Source: Pseudonocardia halophobica
GTDB taxonomy: Bacteria; Actinomycetota; Actinomycetes; Mycobacteriales; Pseudonocardiaceae
Reading direction: 5' to 3'
NCBI RefSeq assembly: GCF_027922425.1
Contig: NZ_BSFQ01000025.1
Coordinates: 44,710-108,709, forward strand
DNA length: 64,000 nt
In this document: positions 34,953-44,333 of the stretch, one piece after another
How positions within the stretch are numbered: position 1 is the first letter of the stretch
Layout: every line of letters begins with the position of its first letter
Notes under the pieces: model-generated
What the model saw: only the letters and a program-made list of their open reading frames with translations
What the model was told of the DNA's origin: nothing
Databases searched by the model: none
Program-made: the position numbers and the translations under genes

Positions 34953-36592
34953 CGATCTGGCCCGCCTCCCTGCCGCGCTCGCTCGACTACCCGGCCCTGC
35001 CGGCGGCCGCGTTCCTGCGCGGGGCGGCCTCGGCCTTTCCCGACCGGGCCGCGCTGCGCGACGGGGACGAGTCGCTGACCTACGGCGAGCTGCTCCGCAC
35101 GGCGGCGAAGGCCGCGCACGGGCTGCGCGCGAACGGGATCCGGGAGGGCGACGTCGTCGCGCTGCACGGGCCCAACGGCCTGTGGCATCCGGTCGGCTAC
35201 TACGCGATCCTGCTCGCCGGCGGCACCGTCGCCCTGCTGAACCCGCTGCAGCCCGCGCCGGCACTCGCCGCGCAGCTGCGCGAGACCGGCGCGGTCGCGG
35301 CGATCACCCACCCGTCGTGCGCCGAGTCGCTGCCCGACCTCGACCTGGTGGTGACCCTGCCCGCGACCGCCGTCGCGCCCGGCCTGACGGCGATCGGCGT
35401 CGGCCTGCCGGAGCTGGCCCGCGGCCGGCCCTCGGACCCGCCGGAGATCCGGACCGGGCCGGACGACACCGCGCTGCTCGCCTACACCGGCGGCACGACG
35501 GGCGCGTCGAAGCCGGTGCAGGTGCTGCACCGCAACCTTGTCGCGAACGTGCTGCACATGTCCTGCTGGCGGGCCGGCGTGCTGCCCGAGGTCGACGGCT
35601 CGGGAATCCGCTTCCGCGAGCTGCCCGACACCGCGGACTTCCCGGTCGACCTCGGCCGCTCGGTCTCGGTCGTGACCTCCCCGCTCTACCACCAGCACGC
35701 CCTGGTCACGCTGAACTTCCTGGTGGCGTGCGGGGTCACGGCGGTGATCGCCGGGCGCTTCGACCCGGCCGGCCTGCTCGACCTCGTCGAGCGGTACGGC
35801 GCGACCTACACCGCGACCGCGCCGACGGCGTACCAGGCGGTCCTCGCGGTGCCGGACCTCGTCGAGCGCGACCTGACCTCGGTGCGGGCGATCACCAGCG
35901 GGGCCGGGCCGATGGACGCCGCCACCCACGCCGGCCTCGCGGCGGCCTTCCCGAACGCCACCGTGCTGGAGGGCTACGGGCTGACCGAGGCGACCTGCAC
36001 CGTCACCTTCCCGCCGACCACCCCGGACGGGCTGCGGAAGATCGGGACCGTCGGCGTGCCCGGCTTCGACACGGAGATCGAGATCCGGGACCTCGAGGAC
36101 CCGTCCCGCTGCGTGCCGCAGGGCGCGGACGGCGAGGTGTGGGTCCGGGGCCCCCAGGTCACGGCCGGGTACCTCGGCCGCCCCGACGCCACCGCGGAGC
36201 AGTTCCCGGACGGCTGGCTGCGCACCGGCGACATCGGCCGGCTCGACGAGGACGGCTACCTGGCCATCACCGGTCGGGCCAAGGACATGCTGATCTACAA
36301 GGGGTACAACGTCTACCCGCGCGAGCTGGAGGAGCTGCTGACCGGCGTCGCGGGCGTGCGGCAGGCCTCGGTGGTCGGGCGGCCGGACCCGGTCGCGGGG
36401 GAGCTGCCCGTCGCGTTCGTCGTGGCGGACCCGGGCGCCGGGCTGACCGCGGAGGCGCTCATGGCCCACGTCGGCGAGCGCGTGCTGCCCTACAAGCGGA
36501 TCCGCGAGGTGGTGTTCACCGACCGGCTGCCGACGTCGCCGGCCGGCAAGGTCCTCAAGACCGAGCTGCGGTCGAGGCTGGTCGGTGCGTGA
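34949..36592 (+). CDS. Acyl-CoA synthetase (4-coumarate-CoA ligase-like)
   Basis: 547-residue ANL ligase: ATP loop AYTGGTTGASKPVQ (about 180), YGLTEATC, RTGDIGRLDEDGYL, IYKGYNVYPRELEE and the terminal SPAGKVLKTEL with the catalytic Lys. GTG start coupled to the MFS stop (GTGA). Layout is that of 4CL/FadD13-like ligases; it would activate the imported acid. It overlaps the following thiolase frame by a few bases. Confidence 0.9.
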   Translation: MTIWPASLPRSLDYPALPAAAFLRGAASAFPDRAALRDGDESLTYGELLRTAAKAAHGLRANGIREGDVVALHGPNGLWHPVGYYAILLAGGTVALLNPLQPAPALAAQLRETGAVAAITHPSCAESLPDLDLVVTLPATAVAPGLTAIGVGLPELARGRPSDPPEIRTGPDDTALLAYTGGTTGASKPVQVLHRNLVANVLHMSCWRAGVLPEVDGSGIRFRELPDTADFPVDLGRSVSVVTSPLYHQHALVTLNFLVACGVTAVIAGRFDPAGLLDLVERYGATYTATAPTAYQAVLAVPDLVERDLTSVRAITSGAGPMDAATHAGLAAAFPNATVLEGYGLTEATCTVTFPPTTPDGLRKIGTVGVPGFDTEIEIRDLEDPSRCVPQGADGEVWVRGPQVTAGYLGRPDATAEQFPDGWLRTGDIGRLDEDGYLAITGRAKDMLIYKGYNVYPRELEELLTGVAGVRQASVVGRPDPVAGELPVAFVVADPGAGLTAEALMAHVGERVLPYKRIREVVFTDRLPTSPAGKVLKTELRSRLVGA

Positions 36593-36596
36593 CCGG

Positions 36597-37763
36597 ATGC
36601 GGGACGCCGTCGTCGTCGACGCCGTCCGCACCCCGATCGGCCGGCGCGGCGGCGCGCTGGCGGGCGTGCACCCGGTGGACCTGTCGGCGACGGTGCTGCG
36701 GGCGCTCGCCGAGCGCACCGGCCTCGACCCCGCCTCGGTCGACGACGTCGTGTGGGGCTGCGCGTCGCAGGTCGGCGAGCAGGCGGCCAACGTCGGGCGG
36801 TTCGCCGCGCTGGCCGCGGGCTGGCCGGAGACCGTGCCCGGGACCACCGTGGACCGGGCCTGCGGGTCGGCGCAGCAGGCCGTGCACTTCGGCGCCGCCG
36901 GCGTGATCGCGGGCCAGTACGACGTCGTCGTCTGCGGCGGAGTGGAGTCGGCGACCCGGGTGCCCATGGGCTCCGCCCGCACCCGGGGACCCGGGTTGCC
37001 GTACGGGCCCGCCGTACGGGCGCGGTACTTCGGCGTGGACTTCGACCGGGGCCGCGCCGCCGAGGTGGTCGCCGAGCGCTGGGGGCTCTCCCGCGCGCAG
37101 CTCGACGAGTACGCCCTCGAGTCCCACGAGCGAGCGGCCCTGGCCTCGGACGGCGGCGAGTTCAAGGGCGAGATCGTGCCGGTCACGGTCCCCGCGGAGG
37201 ACGGCGGCCCGCCGCTCGTCGTGGACACTGACGAGGGGATCCGGCGCGGCGGCACGCCCGGGTCGATGGCGCGGCTGCGGCCGGCGTTCCGGCCGGACGG
37301 CGTGATCACCGCGGGGAACTCCTCGCACCTCGCCGACGGCGCGGCCGCGCACCTGGTCACGACCAGCGAGATCGCGCGTCGGAAGGGCTGGACCCCGCTG
37401 GTGCGCTTCCACGCCTTCGCCCTCGCCGCCGTCGACCCGGTGACCATGCTGACCGCGCCGATCCCGGCCACCGCACGGGTCCTCGAGCGGGCCGGGCTGC
37501 GGCTCGACGACATCGGCGCGGTGGAGGTCGACGAGGCCTTCGCCGCCGTGACCTGCGCCTGGCTCGCCGAGACCGGGGCGGATCCCCGGCTGCTCAACGC
37601 CCGCGGCGGCGCGATCGCCCTGGGCCACCCGCTGGGCGGCGCCGGCGCCCGGCTGATGACGACGCTGGTGCACCGCATGCGGTCCGCCCGGGTCCGGCAC
37701 GGCCTGCAGGCCATGTGCGAGGCCGGCGGCACCGCCAACGCGACCGTGCTCGAACTGCTCTAG
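36597..37763 (+). CDS. Thiolase (acetyl-CoA acyltransferase, FadA type)
   Basis: 388 residues from ATG 36597 (GTG 36585 would add four). All three catalytic elements are present: nucleophile in VDRACGSAQQA, His in GGAIALGHPLGG, and the C-terminal Cys in MCEAGGTAN. So, unlike the homologue at 5.4-6.9 kb, this is expected to be an active degradative thiolase releasing acetyl- or propionyl-CoA. VRTPIGRRGG near the N-terminus is typical. Sits in the middle of the MFS-ligase operon. Confidence 0.92.
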   Translation: MRDAVVVDAVRTPIGRRGGALAGVHPVDLSATVLRALAERTGLDPASVDDVVWGCASQVGEQAANVGRFAALAAGWPETVPGTTVDRACGSAQQAVHFGAAGVIAGQYDVVVCGGVESATRVPMGSARTRGPGLPYGPAVRARYFGVDFDRGRAAEVVAERWGLSRAQLDEYALESHERAALASDGGEFKGEIVPVTVPAEDGGPPLVVDTDEGIRRGGTPGSMARLRPAFRPDGVITAGNSSHLADGAAAHLVTTSEIARRKGWTPLVRFHAFALAAVDPVTMLTAPIPATARVLERAGLRLDDIGAVEVDEAFAAVTCAWLAETGADPRLLNARGGAIALGHPLGGAGARLMTTLVHRMRSARVRHGLQAMCEAGGTANATVLELL

Positions 37764-37785
37764 CCCGACCTGCCCTGGAGGAACC

Positions 37786-38934
37786 ATGGACGCCGACGAC
37801 TTCGAGGCGATCCTCGCCTCGGTGCGGACCTTCGTGCACGACGAGGTCCGCCCGCGCGAGGAGCAGATCGAGGAGACCGACGAGATCCCGCCCGACCTGC
37901 GGAAGAAGGCCGCGGCCATGGGGCTGTTCGGCTTCGCGCTGCCCGAGGAGTTCGGCGGGCTGGGCTTCTCGATGACCGAGGACGTCCGGCTGGCGTTCGA
38001 GCTGGCCCGCACCACCCCGGCCTTCCGCTCCATGGTCGGCACGAACAACGGGCTGGCCGGCAAGGTGCTGGTGCACGACGGCAGCCCCGAGCAGCAGCAG
38101 ACCTGGCTGCCGCGGATCGCCGCCGGCGAGGTGATCGCCTCGTTCGCGCTGACCGAGGCCGACGCCGGGTCGGACCCGAGCGGGCTGCGGACCCGGGCCC
38201 GCCGCGAGGGCGACGGCTGGGTGCTCGACGGCGCCAAGCGGTTCATCACCAACGCGCCGGTCGCGGACCTGTTCGTGGTGTTCGCCCGCACCGACTCGGA
38301 CACGGCCGGCACCTCCCGCGGGATCTCGGCGTTCCTCGTCGAGGCCGGGACGCCCGGGCTGTTCGTCGGGCCGAAGGACAAGAAGATGGGGCAGGCCGGG
38401 GCGTGGACCGCGGAGGTGGTCCTCGACGAGGTCCGGGTGCCGGCCGACGCCCTCGTCGGCGCGGAGGGCGCGGGCTTCCGGACGGCGATGAAGTCCCTGG
38501 CCCGCGGCCGGCTGCACGTCGCCGCGCTGTGCGTCGGGCTCGCCGACCGGATCCTCGAGGAGACGGTGCAGGCGGCGGCGACGATCCGGCAGGGCGGGCA
38601 GGCGATCGGGGAGTTCCAGCTGGTCCAGGCCCATCTCGCCGAGTCGCAGGCCGAGCTGTACGCGGGCCGGGCGATGGTGCTGGAGGCCGCCCGCGCCTAC
38701 GACGCGGGCGAGGACATGACGCTGGCCCCGTCGTCGGCCAAGCTGTTCTGCAGCGAGATGCTCGGGCGCGTCGCCGACCGGGGTGTCCAGGTGCACGGCG
38801 GGATGGGGTACATGCGCTCGGTCCCGGTGGAGCGGTTCTACCGCGACGCCCGGCTCTTCCGGATCTACGAGGGCACGAGCGAGATCCAGAAACTGATCAT
38901 CGCCCGGCGGCTGCTGGCCGACGTGGCGGGCTGA
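37786..38934 (+). CDS. Acyl-CoA dehydrogenase (canonical homotetrameric type)
   Basis: 382 residues with the standard signature set: FALTEADAGSDPSGLRTRA, KRFITNAPVADLFVV, VQVHGGMGYMRSVPVERF and RIYEGTSEIQK. The Glu of YEGT is the usual catalytic base position, so this one should work alone, in contrast to the paired enzymes in the left cluster. ATG at 37786 follows TGGAGGAACC. It makes the enoyl-CoA for the same beta-oxidation spiral as the adjacent thiolase. Confidence 0.93.
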   Translation: MDADDFEAILASVRTFVHDEVRPREEQIEETDEIPPDLRKKAAAMGLFGFALPEEFGGLGFSMTEDVRLAFELARTTPAFRSMVGTNNGLAGKVLVHDGSPEQQQTWLPRIAAGEVIASFALTEADAGSDPSGLRTRARREGDGWVLDGAKRFITNAPVADLFVVFARTDSDTAGTSRGISAFLVEAGTPGLFVGPKDKKMGQAGAWTAEVVLDEVRVPADALVGAEGAGFRTAMKSLARGRLHVAALCVGLADRILEETVQAAATIRQGGQAIGEFQLVQAHLAESQAELYAGRAMVLEAARAYDAGEDMTLAPSSAKLFCSEMLGRVADRGVQVHGGMGYMRSVPVERFYRDARLFRIYEGTSEIQKLIIARRLLADVAG

Positions 38935-38944
38935 GGAGGACGTC

Positions 38945-39679
38945 ATGGAGCTGCTGGCAGGGCGGGCCGCCGTCGTCACCGGTGGGGCGGCCGGGATCGG
39001 GCTGGCGATCGCCCGGACCTTCGCCGCGCACGGGGCCTCGGTCGTGATCGGGGACCGGGACGGCGAGGCCGCCGAGTCGGCCGCGAAGGAGCTGGGCGAG
39101 CGGGTCACCGGCGTGGCGTGCGACGTGCTGGTGCCCGAGGAGGTCGACGCGCTCGTGCGGACCTGCGTCGACCAGCACGGGTCGCTCGACGTGATGGTCA
39201 ACAACGCCGGCATCCTCCGGGACGGCACGCTGCGCCGGATGACGCTGGAGGACTTCGAGGCCGTCGTCGACGTGCACCTGCGGGGCTGCTGGCTCGGTGT
39301 CCGGGCGGCCTCGCTGGTCATGCGCGAGCAGGGCCGCGGCGCGATGATCAACATGTCGTCGATCTCGGGCAAGGTCGGGATGATGGGCCAGACCAACTAC
39401 AGCGCCGCCAAGGCCGGCATCGTCGGGCTGACCAAGGCCGCGGCCAAGGAGCTGGGCCACCTGGGCATCCGGGTCAACGCGATCCAGCCGGGCATCATCG
39501 CCACCGCGATGACCGCGGACCTGCGCGAGGACATCCTCGAGGCGAAGCGGGCCGAGGTGCCGCTGGGCCGGATCGGGGAGCCGGACGAGGTCGCGAACGT
39601 CGCGCTCTTCCTGGCCTCGGACCTGTCCAGCTACATGACCGGCACCGTGCTCGAGGTGACGGGCGGCCGGCACATCTGA
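38945..39679 (+). CDS. SDR family oxidoreductase (FabG-like, 3-hydroxyacyl dehydrogenase)
   Basis: 244 residues, classical SDR. TGGAAGIGLAIA cofactor loop, NNAGI, Ser in NMSSISGKVG, YSAAKAG catalytic pair, ending YMTGTVLEVTGG. ATG at 38945 follows GAGGAGGACGTC, 10 bases after the dehydrogenase. In this operon it most likely oxidises the 3-hydroxyacyl-CoA before thiolysis; no separate enoyl hydratase is present here, so that step must be supplied by one encoded elsewhere. Confidence 0.9.
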   Translation: MELLAGRAAVVTGGAAGIGLAIARTFAAHGASVVIGDRDGEAAESAAKELGERVTGVACDVLVPEEVDALVRTCVDQHGSLDVMVNNAGILRDGTLRRMTLEDFEAVVDVHLRGCWLGVRAASLVMREQGRGAMINMSSISGKVGMMGQTNYSAAKAGIVGLTKAAAKELGHLGIRVNAIQPGIIATAMTADLREDILEAKRAEVPLGRIGEPDEVANVALFLASDLSSYMTGTVLEVTGGRHI

Positions 39680-39698
39680 GCCTCCCTACGCTGAGGTC

Positions 39699-40565
39699 GT
39701 GGAGCTCAGGCAGGCCAGGTACTTCCTCGCGGTCGTCGAGCACGGCGGGGTGGCCGGGGCCGCGACGGCGCTGGGGCTGGCGGGGCCGTCGGTCTCCCAG
39801 GCGGTACGGGCGCTGGAGCGCGAGCTCGGCGCGGAGCTGTTCCACCGGATCGGCCGCGGGATGGTGCTCACCGCGGCCGGTCGCGCGTTCGTCGGGCCGG
39901 CACGCCGGATCGTCCGCAGCGCCCTCGCCGCGGACGGGGCCGCGGTCGGCCCGGACGGCCCGGTGCGGGGCAGGCTCGACGTCCTGGCCTCCACCTACGT
40001 CGCGGTCCATCCGGTCGCCGGGCTCGTCGGGGCCTTCCGCCGGGCACACCCGGAGGTCGCCGTGCGGATCGGCGCCCTCGCGGACGACGACGACTCCGCC
40101 GCCCTGGTCCGGCAGGGGCACTGCGAGCTGGCCTTCACCCACCTCCCGGTGCCGGCCCCTGGGTTGACGGTGCGCGAGCTCGGCCGGCACGAGTACCGGC
40201 TGGTCGCCCCGCCCGACGTGGACCTGCCCGCCGCCGACCCGCTCGACCTGGCGGACCTGCCCGACCTGCCGCTGATCGTCGTCCCGCAGGCGGTGCCGGT
40301 GCGGATCCAGATCGAGCGCGAGCTGCTCTCGGTGGGCAAGCGCACCCGGGTCGCCGCGGTGTGCCACCACCGCGAGGCGATCGGGGCACTGGTGCTGGCC
40401 GGGGTGGGCGCCACCTTCCTGGAGCGGTCGGCCGCCGAGCGGCTGGCGGGGCTCGGGGCCGGTGTGCGGGCGCTACGCCCGGCCGTGCACCGGCCGCACG
40501 GCGTGATCTACGACCCGCGCCGGCTCTCGCCCGCCGGGCAGGCGTTCGTCGCCGCCCTCGGCTGA
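39699..40565 (+). CDS. LysR family transcriptional regulator
   Basis: 288 residues. N-terminal HTH: RQARYFLAVVEHGGVAGAA, LGLAGPSVSQAVRALERELG, then a LysR_substrate domain (VRGRLDVLAS, AGVGATFLERSAAERL). It lies on the same strand 19 bases after the SDR, unusual for LysR genes, which are often divergent from their targets. It may still regulate the operon. Its 3' end overlaps the convergent LysR gene by 58 bases. Confidence 0.9.
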   Translation: MELRQARYFLAVVEHGGVAGAATALGLAGPSVSQAVRALERELGAELFHRIGRGMVLTAAGRAFVGPARRIVRSALAADGAAVGPDGPVRGRLDVLASTYVAVHPVAGLVGAFRRAHPEVAVRIGALADDDDSAALVRQGHCELAFTHLPVPAPGLTVRELGRHEYRLVAPPDVDLPAADPLDLADLPDLPLIVVPQAVPVRIQIERELLSVGKRTRVAAVCHHREAIGALVLAGVGATFLERSAAERLAGLGAGVRALRPAVHRPHGVIYDPRRLSPAGQAFVAALG

Positions 40566-41413
40566 GGGTCGCCGCAGCCCAGCCCGGCGACCTCGAGGAA
40601 CGCGGCGACGGCGGGGGAGAGCGGCCCCGGACGGTGGGCGACGACGACCGGGCGGTGCAGCGGCGGGTCCAGGCCAACCGTCCGCGCACCGGGCAGCTCC
40701 CGCGCGGCACCGGCCCGGGAGACCAGGGCCGCCCCGGCGCCCGCGGCGACCAGCTCCCACAGCGCCTGCCGGTGCGCGCACTCCACCGCGGTGCGCGGCT
40801 CGCCCAGCTCGGCGCGCAGCCAGCTGTCGCCCAGCTCCGTGACGAGCGGGACCTCGGCGAGGCGGGACCGGGGCAGCGGATCGGGCAGCTCCTCCGCACC
40901 GGCCGTGACCAGCACGATCTCCCGCCCGCCGGCGTCGTGGCGGCAGAGTGGGTCCCGGTCGGCCGGCGGCCCGTCCGTCAGTGCCACCTCGCAGCGCCCG
41001 GCCCGCAGGTCGGCCTCGACGCCCTCCGCGGTGCCGTCGAGCAGGACGAGCCGGACGCCGGGCAGCCGCCGGCGCAGGGCCGCGGCCAGCTCGGGCAGCG
41101 GGTCGACGGCCAGCGCCGGCACCGCGGCGACCACGAGCTCGCCGGCCCGCAGCGCGACGACCTCCTCGACGGTGCGCCGGGCCCGCTCGACGTCGGCGAC
41201 GATCCGGCGGGCCGGCTCGACCAGGGCCCGACCGGCGGGCGTCGGGACGAGACCGCGGCCGGACCGCTCGAACAGGACGACGCCGAGCTCCTCCTCGAGC
41301 CGCCGGATCGCCTCGGACAGCGACGGTTGCGCGAGGTACAGCGCCTGGGCCGCCCGGGTCACCCCGCCGTGCTCGACGACGGCGAGGAAGTACTCGGCCG
41401 CCCGCGGTTCCAC
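40508..41413 (-). CDS. LysR family transcriptional regulator, second copy
   Basis: 301 residues; HTH region EYFLAVVEHGGVTRAAQALY, LAQPSLSEAIRRLEEELG, with the substrate domain after residue 90 (LRAGELVVAAVPALA). N-terminal sequence is very close to that of the convergent LysR (FLAVVEHGGV in both), so they may be old duplicates. GTG at 41413. The last ~20 residues are encoded opposite the end of the other LysR gene. A MITE-like element begins 13 bases upstream of its start and would contain its promoter. Confidence 0.88.
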   Translation of the reverse strand: MEPRAAEYFLAVVEHGGVTRAAQALYLAQPSLSEAIRRLEEELGVVLFERSGRGLVPTPAGRALVEPARRIVADVERARRTVEEVVALRAGELVVAAVPALAVDPLPELAAALRRRLPGVRLVLLDGTAEGVEADLRAGRCEVALTDGPPADRDPLCRHDAGGREIVLVTAGAEELPDPLPRSRLAEVPLVTELGDSWLRAELGEPRTAVECAHRQALWELVAAGAGAALVSRAGAARELPGARTVGLDPPLHRPVVVAHRPGPLSPAVAAFLEVAGLGCGDPQPRAATNACPAGESRRGS

Positions 41414-41425
41414 GGCCCGACCCTA

Positions 41426-41587
41426 GGCCGTGTTCAGCAAGCCCCGGATCGCGGTCTTCGCGCCCAGATCGTGCCCGGCGGCGTTGCCGCCCGCGGCCGA
41501 GTACGCCCGGTACGAGGCCGGGGCGGCGCCTTGCCAGACACGATCTGGATCACGAAGCCCATCGACCAGGACTTTCTGAACACGGCC
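41426..41587. mobile_element. MITE-like element, 162 bp with long inverted repeats
   Basis: Ends are perfect 12-bp inverted repeats, GGCCGTGTTCAG (41426-41437) and CTGAACACGGCC (41576-41587). Similarity continues inward for about 48 bases per arm, finishing with another perfect pair, CCAGATCGTG (41464-41473) and CACGATCTGG (41539-41548). The central ~65 bases are GC-rich with no gene. No clear target duplication is seen. Too small for a transposase, so it would depend on a full IS elsewhere. It lies between the LuxR stop and the LysR start. Confidence 0.65.
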
Positions 41588-41609
41588 CAGCTGCGCGCCC
41601 GGGAGGCGG

Positions 41610-44333
41610 TCAGGCGTCGAACTCCTGCAGCCGCGCGGCCAGTTCGCGACGGGAGGAGAGGCCGAGCTTCGCGTAGATGTTGCTGAGGTGGAAGGCGACG
41701 GTGCGGCCGGTGATGAACAGCGTCGCACCCGTCTCGCGGTTGGTGCGCCCGGCGGCGACGGAGCGGGCCACGGCCAGCTCCTGCGGGGTGAGGCCCAGCG
41801 CGTCGCCGGACGAGGGCGGGTGCAGCCCGGCGGAGCGGAGCAGCTCGGCGCACTCCGCGAGGAACGGGGCGGCGCCGAGGCGGGCGAGCCGGTCGTGGGC
41901 GGTCCGCAGCAGGTCCAGCGCCGGGCGCCGCTCGGGGCCGGCCAGGAGCAGCCGGCCGAGGGCGACCTCCAGGCGGGCACGGCCGAGGGCCGCACCGACG
42001 TCGTCGGCCGTCGCGAGGCCCTGCCGGTAGGCGCGTTCCGCGGCTCCGCGGTCCGCCCGCAGCTCCTCGCGCAGGCCGCGCAGCCGGGCGGCCTCCACCT
42101 CCGGCCAGCCCGGCGGGCGGCCCGCGATCCGGGCCTCCAGCGCGCGCAGGGCGTCGTCCGCCTCCTGCTCGCGGCCCTGCCCGAGGAGGGCCTCCGTGCG
42201 CAGGACCCGCCAGCCGGCGGTCCCGAGGTTGTCGGTCAGCCGGGCGAGCGCGGGATCGTCGTAGGGCCGCAACGCCTCCAGCATCGCGGCGTGGTCGTGC
42301 TCGGCCTGCGCGAGCGTGGCGGCGGCGAGGGCGGCGTACGCGCGCCCGCCCCACCACGGGAGTGCCTGCGCGACCCCGGCCGCCGCAGCCGTGTGGGCGC
42401 GCGCCGTCTCCCGGTCGCCCCGGCCCGCCGCGACGTAGGCGGCGATGGCGCGCACCACGCCGCTGCCCATCACCACGCCCGCGTCCCGGGCCAGCGAGAT
42501 CGCCAGCTCCGCCTCGACGGTCGCCTCCTGCCAGTCGCCCGTCCGGTAGTGCGCCTCGGCGAGGTAGCCCAGGGTGAGCAGGCGACCCTGCATCGGCAGG
42601 TGCTGGGCGCGGTCGTCGACCACCTCCGAGAGGGTCCGGGCGGCCCCGGCGGCGTCGCCGGACCACAGCGCGAGGATCCCGCGCAGCGCCCGGGCCTCGA
42701 CGGACTCCGGGCCGGACCGGCCGGCGTCGAGCACGGCACGGGCGTCCGCGTGGCGGCCCTCGGCGGCCAGCGCGACGACCAGCACGAACCGCGCCGTCGC
42801 CGCGACGTCCGAGGCCTCGTGGGCGGCGAGTGCCTCCTCGGCCGAGGTGACGGCCCGGGCGGTGTCGCCCTCGATGAGCGAGACGAGGGCGAGGTGCGCC
42901 GCCGCGGCCGGCCGCCGGGGGTCCTGCCGACCGCCCTGCTCGACGGCGGCCGTGAGCTCCTCGCGGGCCACCGCGAACCGGCCGGTGAACGCGGCGAGCT
43001 GGCCGAGGACGCGGCTGCGCCCGGGGCTCGGCTCCGCCGCCCGCACCTCCGGCTCCGCCCGCAGGCCCGCGGCGAGGTCCCCGCCGGCGAGCATCGACTC
43101 CAGCGCCCCGACGAGCCGGGCCGACCGCTCCCGGTGGGTGGGGCTGAGGTCGGCCGCGGCGAGCAGGTGCGCCGCCGAGTCCCGCCACCGCCGCCCCGCG
43201 CGCTCGCTCTCGCCCAGCTCCTGCAGCTCCGCCGCCAGCACGGCGTCCGGCCCGACGGCGGCGGCGATCCGGTGCTCGAGGGCCGCCGCGCCGCCCAGGC
43301 GCTCGGCCGCGGCGGCGTGCAGGCTGTGCCGCCGCTCGGGGGACAGGTCGGCGTAGACCGCGGCGCGGATCAGCGGATGCCGGAACACGACGTCGGGCCG
43401 GACGCCGGCGGGCACCTCCTGCAGCACGCCCGCGGCGACGGCCTCGCCCAGCGCCGCGAGCGGATCCGGCACCCCGGCCAGCGCGGCCACGTCGGACAGC
43501 GCGGCCCGCACGCCCAGCACGGCCGCGGTCAACACGACCTCTTGCGCCGGCCGGGACAGCGCGGCGACGCGGACCAGGACCAGCGAGCCGAACGAGCGCG
43601 GTGCGGGCAGGGTGACGGCGAGGTCGAGCAGGTCGGCCGGCGGGATCTCCTCCAGCAGCGCCCGGACGTGCATCGGGTGGCCCTCGGTGTGGTCGCGCAG
43701 GCGGCGCGCGGCGGCGGGCGGCAGCTCGGGTCCGCCGAGGGCGACGGACAGGGCGCCGACGTCGTCGGGGACCAGCCCGGTGAGCGAGATCCGGCGCAGG
43801 AGCGGCTCCTGGGCGAGGACGCGGCCCCAGGCCGGCGACGGCGCGTCCTCCGCGCGGACCCCGGCCACGAGCAGGACCTGGTCCCGGCGGAGTCGCCGCA
43901 CCACGAACACCAGTGCGCGCACGGACAGCTCGTCGGCCCACTGGGCGTCGTCGACGACCACCAGGACCGGCCCGGCGGACTGCAGCGCGCTCAGGACCTC
44001 CAGCAGCGCCGCCCCGACGTCGACCGGATCGGCCCCGGGCGCCGGTCCCGCGGCGAGGACGGGCAGGTCCGCGACCAGCTCGGCCGGCACGTCTGTGAGG
44101 AGCTGCCGCAGCAGGCCGTACGGCAGGCCCGCCTCGGCCTCGTCGCCGGCGACCCACAGCACCGTCCCGGCGCCGGCCCGGTCACGGAAGCGGTGCAGCA
44201 CGGAGGTCTTGCCGATCCCGGCACCGCCGGTCAGCCACACCACCCGCGCCTGGCCGGCCCTCGCCCGGTCGAACTCCTCGGCCAGCACGCCGAGTTCCTC
44301 ACGTCGCCCGACGAACTCGTCCGGCGCGGTCAT
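41610..44333 (-). CDS. LuxR family regulator of the large ATP-binding (LAL) type
   Basis: 907 residues. N-terminal AAA/NB domain with GGAGIGKTSVLH (Walker A, about 34-45) and VLVVVDDAQWAD (Walker B), a long TPR-like helical middle (many Ala-rich repeats), and a C-terminal LuxR HTH: LTPQELAVARSVAAGRTNRETG, quoted in part, then VAFHLSNIYAKLG and SSRRELAARL. LAL proteins such as MalT are signal-integrating activators, often inside secondary-metabolite or catabolic loci. No clear target is adjacent; the divergent SbnA-like gene across 680 bp is possible. Confidence 0.93.
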   Translation of the reverse strand: MTAPDEFVGRREELGVLAEEFDRARAGQARVVWLTGGAGIGKTSVLHRFRDRAGAGTVLWVAGDEAEAGLPYGLLRQLLTDVPAELVADLPVLAAGPAPGADPVDVGAALLEVLSALQSAGPVLVVVDDAQWADELSVRALVFVVRRLRRDQVLLVAGVRAEDAPSPAWGRVLAQEPLLRRISLTGLVPDDVGALSVALGGPELPPAAARRLRDHTEGHPMHVRALLEEIPPADLLDLAVTLPAPRSFGSLVLVRVAALSRPAQEVVLTAAVLGVRAALSDVAALAGVPDPLAALGEAVAAGVLQEVPAGVRPDVVFRHPLIRAAVYADLSPERRHSLHAAAAERLGGAAALEHRIAAAVGPDAVLAAELQELGESERAGRRWRDSAAHLLAAADLSPTHRERSARLVGALESMLAGGDLAAGLRAEPEVRAAEPSPGRSRVLGQLAAFTGRFAVAREELTAAVEQGGRQDPRRPAAAAHLALVSLIEGDTARAVTSAEEALAAHEASDVAATARFVLVVALAAEGRHADARAVLDAGRSGPESVEARALRGILALWSGDAAGAARTLSEVVDDRAQHLPMQGRLLTLGYLAEAHYRTGDWQEATVEAELAISLARDAGVVMGSGVVRAIAAYVAAGRGDRETARAHTAAAAGVAQALPWWGGRAYAALAAATLAQAEHDHAAMLEALRPYDDPALARLTDNLGTAGWRVLRTEALLGQGREQEADDALRALEARIAGRPPGWPEVEAARLRGLREELRADRGAAERAYRQGLATADDVGAALGRARLEVALGRLLLAGPERRPALDLLRTAHDRLARLGAAPFLAECAELLRSAGLHPPSSGDALGLTPQELAVARSVAAGRTNRETGATLFITGRTVAFHLSNIYAKLGLSSRRELAARLQEFDA

